Assembly: GCF_016801865.2 (NCBI RefSeq)
Contig: NC_068938.1
Location: 129,732,689-129,796,688 of the forward strand
Length of the DNA: 64,000 nt
Direction of reading: 5' to 3'
Source of the DNA: Culex pipiens pallens
Taxonomy: Eukaryota > Arthropoda > Insecta > Diptera > Culicidae
Below are positions 56,966-64,000 of this stretch, one piece after another. The notes beneath the pieces are model-generated. The model did not search any database, was not told where the DNA came from, and worked only from the letters and a program-made list of their open reading frames with translations. The position numbers were made by a program, and so were the translations under genes. Positions within the stretch are counted from its first letter, which is position 1. Each line of letters begins with the position of its first letter.

Positions 56966-59900
56966 GTGAACAATTGATTGTAAACTATTTAAAATACATT
57001 CTGTATTCGATCCATCTTGAGGTTCCATAAGTCGCTATTGAGAATTGTAAAGTTTAATTAAGTACTTCATAAGTTATGCTAAAAATACAATTTCGACTAA
57101 AGTCCGTAAATTTTTTAAAAAGGGTGGCTTTTGTAGGAAAAACCGTCATGTTATACATTTTTAAAAAGGTATTTAAAAGACCAAATATTGAAAATCTGGT
57201 AACCCTATCAAAAGATATAAGTACTTAAGTGTTATTCATACACTTTCTTGAGGCCGGATCTCAGATATTTTAAAGAAAATGTTGTCCGTATCTATTATGC
57301 GACCCATCGTCGAATGCGTAAATAAGATCTACCAACGCTGTCACAAGAAATCAGTAATAAAGCTTATTTTTTAATCGTGTTAAGAAGGAATTCTGCTATT
57401 TTGACTGAATGTATTTACTATAGGAATGTCAGAAAGGCGAAGCAACGTTTTTAATTAAATAAGACACTTTTCGACTTTTTGCTAATTTTAAATTTTTGAA
57501 CGAGATCGAATCGGGAAAAGACATAAAATATTATGAAAAAAGCATAAATTCATTAATATTTTGCAAATTTATGGTAACAGCATAACTGTAATGATGTTTA
57601 AAGCATTTTGTGAAAGTTTTTGCTTAAAAAAAGGGGTTGAAATTTGAAATTGGTTTTTTTTTCTCAGCTTTTCACACATATTTTTTCAAGTAATGCTTTT
57701 CTTTATTAACTCTTTTTAAATAAAGCAAAATATAAACATTTCCCAAAAAAAGCCTATAAATGATACAAAATATGACTTTTTAGTCCCCTAAAAAATGTAT
57801 ATTTTTTTTTAAACATTTCAGGACCAAACCTTGTAATTGCTAATGAATTGTATTTAGAAAACATTTCAGTAAGTCATACGATTTGATAACAGACACGTAT
57901 CAACATTTTCTTATTTATATTACAATGTTGTTCAAACAGGTAAAATCAGAATTTAATGGTATAAAAAAAAACTTTTTTTTTTCTTTAACGACTCGGTAGT
58001 TTGATTAATTTTTGTCCTTTCGAAATATAATATTTTAATTTTTACAAGATTCACAAAACAATGCTAATACTGTGAAAATGCTCAATATCTTTATTTAGAA
58101 ATAATTACTGTTGTCGATTTCGTGAATTAATTTCGTAATTTTTTTGTGAAATGGTTTATTTTAAGAGTACAACCCTGCTAGTACAATCCTCTCCATTCGA
58201 ATGATCCCGGAAAGAACAGACATAATTCTTTCCATCCTTTCACACACACATCACGCCAGGACAGCTGCGATTAAACTTGTCCCATTCCGCCTGAACATCC
58301 AACTTAATCCAACATTAGTCAACGCGCTAGTCTGCACTAAGTCCACACCACAAATTTTCCGTGAGTGACGACGACTTGCTCAAATTACGCCCGAACCCAA
58401 AAGTCAGCAAATCTCGCCAGCCATCGTGCGGATCAAAAGTGCTGATTAATTCCGTTTGCCGGCCAGAAGGAACGCTACGGATGGCTGGTCTCAAGTCGAG
58501 TTCAGCTTGGGTTACGTCTCTAGCTCTAGAAGACACAGGAGTCCGCGGAACAGTATGGTTGCATCTGGCCATTAAACTCCACGCGGCGCGAAATGATCGC
58601 CGGATCGCTGGATGAGTGTTGATGATCGCCTCACCACCGTTGATGATGATGATGACGATCAGTCAGCTGCGGGCATTATTGTTGGCCACCGCACGCCAAG
58701 ATAGCGGATATTTTATGAAGCCTGAAATTAAATCTAGCCCAGAGTCCGCGCCGCGAGTCCGCAGCGAATCGGCTATGGATTATGTACTCTCTATCTCTGG
58801 CTCTACTCTGCTGACTGTGCCGATGTGGGGTTTCTTCGCCGCGTACTTGCTGTGGGAAAAACTAAGCCCGACACATGGTGGATGTGGGCTGGACCTGGGA
58901 CCGGGTGTGTGTGAGCAATTTCGGAAAGAAGCGGGAAATGGGATTAACAATGGTGCCGGAGTAATAAAACTCATTATAGAGAGACCGCGGTGAGCTGGTG
59001 GACGACTTGGGCAAGTCGACAGTCGTCGTAGACTCCGGGAGAAGATTTGATGACGACTACCGCTGATGGGCTTCGTTTGCCCGCTTGTTATGGTTCGGTG
59101 CAATTCCGACGGAGTCAATCTGGAAGAAATCACCCTCGGACGTGGTGATTGGATTGCATTCCAGGGTAGATTAAGTTGAATATTAGCACGATTGTTTCTC
59201 ATCTTTGGCGAACATTATTTTTTTTTATGGATGAAGGCTTTTTGAACGACCTTTTATCGAAATTATAATTTTACATGGATTTATTAAGGATTCCACGAAA
59301 TTTCAAGACTTAGGAGCATGTTAGTTTTTCAGCGTATGGAGAAAAGGTCAAAAATAAAACTATAAATCGACAATAGAATACAACCATAAAATGTATAGAA
59401 TTCCATTACATTGTTCAAGGACTCGTTAAAGTACCATAAAATAAAATTTGCAACGGCAATAACAACTTTAACTTTCAACAAAACACATTCAAATAATGCT
59501 ACTCCTCCTGTTACGGAAATAACAATAATCTTTTTTTTCAAGATTGAAACTTCAATGAATTTTACAAACTACAATGTATCTTATTCTCAGTCAATATTGT
59601 TTAAACAGTTGAAACCATTTTCAAATGCAAAAATCTTAAGTCACTCCTTCAGAAACCACGTGGTCTCCCCGAACCTCTCATTCTTCTGCAATCCAACACC
59701 ATTTCCGGCCATCCAGCGCACTTGCTCTTGCTCTTGTTTTTCGCGCAAAACACCGGCAGCACTCTCCGGGGGCAATCCATAGCTGTACATGACTCTGGCT
59801 GTTTTTCTTTCTCCGCCGCGCAGCGGCAAAACCTCGACATTCGTTCAGCTTGACTGGATATCTAGCCTGACCGTGGCCAGCCCGTCAGTAGCAGCGATAA

Positions 59901-60052
59901 AGAAGAACACTCTCTCTGTTCATGGTGTACAACAACAAGAACATCAACGCCACAGTGTGGAGTGGAAACATCCCGTACAATCCAGTACATCACACTCGCA
60001 GCGCTGCTCAGACGTGGATTCGCAAAACCATTTGCGCAAGCAGGGCTGTGGA
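56966..60052. other. AT-rich spacer then GC-richer island, no supported gene
   Basis: AT-rich to about 58170. The part 58180-59830 is GC-richer with short ATGATG-type runs near 58640. Open frames of up to 140 codons show no recognisable motif. Confidence 0.4.
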
Positions 60053-60258
60053 GTCGGAGTCGGAGTCGGAGCCGGAGTCGGTGGAGTCGGGTCTTTTTGG
60101 GGACCCGGAGTCGGAGTCGGAGTCGGAGTCGGAGTCGTCAAAACTTGAACAGCTGGAGTCGGAGTCGGAGTCGGCTAAATTTTATGAGCTGGAGTCGGAG
60201 TCGGAGTCGGAGCCGACAATTTTAGATAACTTGGAGTCGGAGTCGGAGTCGGAGTTAT
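60053..60258 (+). repeat. GGAGTC hexanucleotide low-complexity repeat
   Basis: Four clusters of GGAGTC (with GGAGCC variants) separated by short AT-rich segments such as 'ggctaaattttatgagct'. All three frames give simple Ser-Glu, Arg-Ser or Val-Gly repeats, so no protein is called. Confidence 0.85.
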
Positions 60259-60819
60259 CTAAAGTTTAACAAAACATATTATTTTTATTTTTGTTCATAA
60301 TTTATTACAATGCAGGTTAATTCACAAAACTTCTTATATTTTTAATTGTTTTTAAGTCGCATGCACTGCGTTGCCACTTTGTTTCATTTTTTTTAAAGAG
60401 ATTTATCAGATGTTTTTGAAGCATTTTTATTGTGATTGGAATGCTCTAATTGTTGCCGACTCGGTCCTAACCAGGTCCCAGTACCGAAAAGGACCTAATA
60501 AAAATAATGTTATGAAAAAAAATGCTCTTATTGTTTTATATCGCTATAATCACTAAAGCATAACCTTTTAATCCTCTCTAACCCAAGTATGTAATATCAT
60601 AACTTAACGAGGTACATAAATACATTAAAAGTAATAATCACTGTTTTTGGAAATCTGGAAAAAAAAACTCGCTAAAAGTATAACTCTTCCATCAAATAAT
60701 CAACGATTATAACATTCTACTACCTGGAACTTAACATGCGCATTTTGTTTATAACTTAGTACAAAAAAAATCAAAGTGTCACGTTTAAAATATTTGAAAC
60801 TTACAAAAAATATCAAAAA
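60259..60819. other. AT-rich spacer, no gene seen
   Basis: Nothing recognisable. Confidence 0.4.
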
Positions 60820-60823
60820 AGGT

Positions 60824-62175
60824 GGGTAATTCTCCGCCAACTCACACAGCAGTTGCCCCGACCCCTCTTCGATTTGCGTGAAACTTTGTCCTAAGGGGTA
60901 ACTTTTGTCCCTGATTACGAATCCGAGGTCCGTTTTTTTGATATCTCGTGACGGAGGGGCGGTACGACCCCTTCCATTTTTGAACATGCGAAAAAAGAGG
61001 TGTTTTTCAATAATTTGCAGCCTGAAACGGTGATGAGATAGAAATTTGGTGTCAAAGGGACTTTTATGTAAAATTAGACGCCCGATTTGATGGCGTACTG
61101 AGAATTCCGAAAAACCGTATTTTTCATCGAAAAAAACACTTAAAAAGTTTTAAAAATTCTCCCATTTTCCGTTACTCGACTGTAAAAAATTTTGGAACAT
61201 GTCATTTTATGGGAAATTTAATGTACTTTTCGAATCTACATTGACCCAGAAGGGTCATTTTTTCATTAAGAACAAAAATTTTCATTTTAAAATTTCGTGT
61301 TTTTTCTAACTTTGCAGGGTTATTTTTTAGAGTGTAACAATGTTCTACAAAGTTGTAGAGCAGACAATTACAAAAATTTTGATATATAGACATAAGGGGT
61401 TTGCTTATAAACATCACGAGATATCGCGATTTTACGAAAAAAAGTTTTGAAAAAGTTGGTCGTCATCGATCATGGCCGTTCATGGTCACCCGCGACAGAC
61501 ACGGATGACGAAACAAAGAGAAACGCAAAAAGTAACTTTTTCAAAACTTTTTTTCGTAAAATCGCGATAACTCGTGATGTTTATAAGCAAACCCCTTATG
61601 TCTATATATCAAAATTTTTGAAATTGTCTGCTCTACAACTTTGTAGAACATTGTTACACTCTAAAAAATAACCCTGCAAAGTTAGAAAAAACACGAAATT
61701 TTAAAATGAAAAATTTTGTTCTAAATGAAAAAATGACCCTTCTGGGTCAATGTAGATTCGAAAAGTACATTAAATTTCCCATAAAATGACATGTTCCAAA
61801 AATTTTTACAGTCGAGTAACGAAAAATGGGAGAATTTTTAAAACTTTTTTAGTGTTTTTTTCAATGAAAAATACGTTTTTTCGGAATTCTGAGTACGCCA
61901 TCAAATCGGGCGTCTAATTTTACATAAAAGTCCCTTTGACACTAAATTTCTATCTCATCACCGTTTCAGGCTACAAATTATTGAAAAACACCTCTTTTTT
62001 TGCATGTTCAAAAATGGAAGGGGTCGTACCGCCCCTCCGTCACGAGATATCAAAAAACGGACCTCGGATTCGTGATCAGGAACAAAAGTTACCCCTTAGG
62101 ACAAAGTTTCACGCAAATCGAAGAGGGGTCGGGGCAACTTTTCCCGATTTCGTGTGAGTTGGTAGAGAATTACCC
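60824..62175. mobile_element. Well-preserved 1.35-kb foldback element with 4-bp target duplication
   Basis: A 1352-bp unit made of two inverted arms of about 650 bp each around a short centre near 61470-61500 ('catggccgttcatggtcacc'). It starts GGGTAATTCTCCGCC and ends AGAGAATTACCC. Flanks carry AGGT (60820-60823 and 62176-62179). The arms match nearly base for base, which implies recent origin or ongoing correction between arms. No transposase. Other family members here are at 244-1870, 19014-19256 and 45793-50775. Confidence 0.88.
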
Positions 62176-62209
62176 AGGTGCAACTTATTTTGAAATTATC
62201 ATTGAATAC

Positions 62210-62854
62210 CAGGGATGGAATAATCGCAAAAAAAATCAATTTCGCTGGCGAACTTTCTTCACCCGCGAAAGAGAGAGGAGGCACATCACGCAAAAGAAAA
62301 TCGCTTCCGAAGTTCTCCAAGAAAATCAATTTGCTGATGATTTTTTGTGAATTTCCTTGTCAGCACCACTTAATACTATTTATTTCACTTTGTTTACACA
62401 TATTGCCCATCTACAAGATGTGACTGGTCATTTTTCGACGTGTGACGTTACACTTGCAAGTGTACACAGAAAAAAAATGATGGTAATATTCATCAGGAAA
62501 TGGTGACAGATTTTGTGGCAAAATAAATGATTAATTTTACCCCAGAAAATGATTAATTTTCATCAGTTTTTGATGAATATTCATCAGGTTCACACTTTTA
62601 CACATTTTTTATGCAATATTACTCAAAAAAAGAGGTAATATTCAACCTACCAAATTTTCAACATTCCAAAACTCAACTTTTTTTTTCTGTGTAGTGGTGA
62701 AAAAGATGTTCCGCCGAATAATCAAGATGATGATTTTTTTAGATTCTTTTTACCGATCTTTCGTGCGCGAGAGAGGAGAGCTATGCTCCTTTCGGATTTT
62801 TTCTCTTGATGAACGTCCAGAAATTTTATTTTGATGATGATTATTCCATCGCTG
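62210..62854. mobile_element. hAT-like MITE with an inner MITE
   Basis: 645 bp, starting CAGGGATGGAATAATC and ending GATTATTCCATCGCTG (one mismatch in 16). Flanks carry TTGAATAC (62202-62209 and 62855-62862), an exact 8-bp target duplication. The inner 62463-62693 is a separate TACACAG-family insertion, so the original element was about 410 bp. Confidence 0.87.
62463..62693. mobile_element. TACACAG-family MITE inside the hAT-like element
   Basis: Starts TACACAGAAAAAAAATG and ends TTTTTTTTCTGTGTA, the best preserved ends of the family in this window. It shares the 'atgatggtaatattcatcagg' block with 33022-33219. No coding capacity. Confidence 0.8.
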
Positions 62855-62862
62855 TTGAATAC

Positions 62863-63560
62863 GATAAATATATCGATTATTTTAATGTTTACTATTGCTC
62901 TACTAAAATATGAAAGTGTCTATCCTTGGACAAAATATTTTGATATTATTGCAAATTATCGTTGAACGAATGTCAAGATTTCTGTTCCAAAGGACATAAT
63001 AGAAAAAAATAATAATGAAAATGATAGGATTTTTATTAATTTTCCAATCATTATTCAAACGGTAAGATTTTTTTCATAATGTATATGTCCCACGCAAATA
63101 TGACCTAGAAAATATTTTATCGGAGGCGCACGATCATTCATAAAGCTTCGTTTGAGGTGAAGATTCAAGAAGTATCGCGCGCCTCCTTTAAAATAAATCG
63201 AAAATTTGAAATTTAAATAAATAAAAAATCCTTGGTAAAATATTTTTTAAGTCAAGGATATTTGAAAAGAACCACTTAACGTCCTTTCCACGAAGAAATT
63301 TTGCAGGTACATTGATTTGCAATAATAATCTCCTTCAGCGATGGCGTGATGTCCATGTACGTCTTTAATCAAAATCAAAAGCAAAGCAATCCACTTTAAC
63401 GACCCCCAGGTCTTTTGTGGGCTCAGTTGCAAATTTCTGCTCATTTCTAGGCGTCCGAAGGTTTTGTGTGGTGAGTCACCCAAAACCTCTTTTTACGCAA
63501 ATGGACCGACGTTTTACTTCCCCATCCGATAGAAGGTGTGGTCAGGCAAATCTCGTCTCG
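62863..63560. other. AT-rich spacer, no gene seen
   Basis: Nothing recognisable. Confidence 0.4.
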
Positions 63561-63572
63561 AAAAATGCCACC

Positions 63573-63646
63573 GGGTCCGTCTGGGATTGAACCCAGGCTT
63601 TACTGAGGTGAGAGGCTACCACGCTAACCACTGAACCACCGGACCC
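63573..63646 (-). repeat. tRNA-derived element with perfect acceptor stem
   Basis: GGGTCCG and CGGACCC form a perfect 7-bp acceptor stem (9 bp with the adjoining CC/GG). An A-box-like TGGTTCAGTGGTTAGC is present; the T arm CTGGG-TTCAAT-CCCAG pairs fully but its loop is one base short. CTCTCAC, as in Glu(CTC) anticodon loops, is present but its stem does not pair. TTTTT follows on the minus strand. A tRNA pseudogene or SINE head is more likely than a working tRNA. Confidence 0.55.
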
Positions 63647-63659
63647 GGCTTTATGGAGC

Positions 63660-64000
63660 TTTAAAAAAAATCGTTTGAAATTATATTTAAAAATCCAATT
63701 GACTTTGAGAGTCACTGTGCTTCTGAGCAAATTGAATTAATATGTTAATCGATTATTTAGGCTAGGTTTCTTTTAATGATTTATTAAAAAAAAAACAATT
63801 AAATATTTAAATTCATTAGTTTTTAATAAACTAAATATAAATTTAAGGTTATGTAAATAAATCCTTATTTACTAACATAATTCTTCAAAAAAAAAAAACT
63901 TCTAAAAATGCCTTCAAAACTGATTTTTTTTAAATTTCTGTTTTAATAACGTATAAAACTTGTAACCTAAAAACTTTTTTCCCGTTTAGTGATTTGAACT
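63660..64000. other. AT-rich window edge, no gene seen
   Basis: Nothing recognisable. Confidence 0.4.

Noticed and set aside
59922..60269. Ser-Glu and Arg-Ser repeat open frames
   Set aside because: Arise from the GGAGTC low-complexity repeat.

Overview
The window looks like non-coding, transposon-rich DNA from an insect, most probably a culicine mosquito (Culex-like). The grounds are an insect beta-3-type tubulin gene with small conserved introns and one large intron, a Jockey-clade non-LTR retrotransposon, and dense families of small inverted-repeat DNA transposons in AT-rich intergenic sequence. The species is inference; no sequence search was possible. A 100-N scaffold gap lies at 28238-28337.

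Only one cellular protein gene is supported: a minus-strand beta-tubulin whose last four coding exons lie at 15958-21126. The spliced product matches the beta-3 (Drosophila betaTub60D) type, with a six-residue insertion at the exon 2/3 junction and a C-terminus ending in EGECV. The first about 19 codons are not found. The first coding exon may be farther upstream, in the gap or outside the window, so much of 21127 onward may be its first intron or 5' flank.

Layout. 244-1870: old copy of a foldback element with nested insertions. 2671-8595: a 5.9-kb non-autonomous hAT-like transposon with an exact 8-bp target duplication, which carries three successive 8-bp-period tandem arrays and a 3.85-kb stretch almost free of C on the + strand. 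11308-12154: TA-flanked inverted-repeat element. 15958-21126: tubulin. 22788-28237: foldback and dispersed repeats. 28338-29560: structured sequence, a hammerhead-like motif and three tRNA-derived elements. 32761-42944: several MITE families, including foldback elements with 9-bp target duplications. 45793-50775: a foldback arm split by a complete 4.3-kb Jockey-like retrotransposon with both ORFs open (46373-50679). 54395-56110: a 278-bp tandem duplication, one unit split by a second hAT-like element. 60824-62175: a well-preserved 1.35-kb foldback element, followed directly by a third hAT-like element (62210-62854) that itself contains a MITE.

The rest is AT-rich sequence in which no gene could be supported, with GC-richer single-copy-looking islands (about 21230-22150, 26080-27480, 30770-32200, 35100-36240, 39480-41260, 43700-45200, 52010-53800, 58180-59830) that could hold regulatory DNA or unrecognised exons. 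The main biology here is transposon ecology: at least seven inverted-repeat families with readable target duplications, several nested inside each other, so their order of insertion can be read directly.
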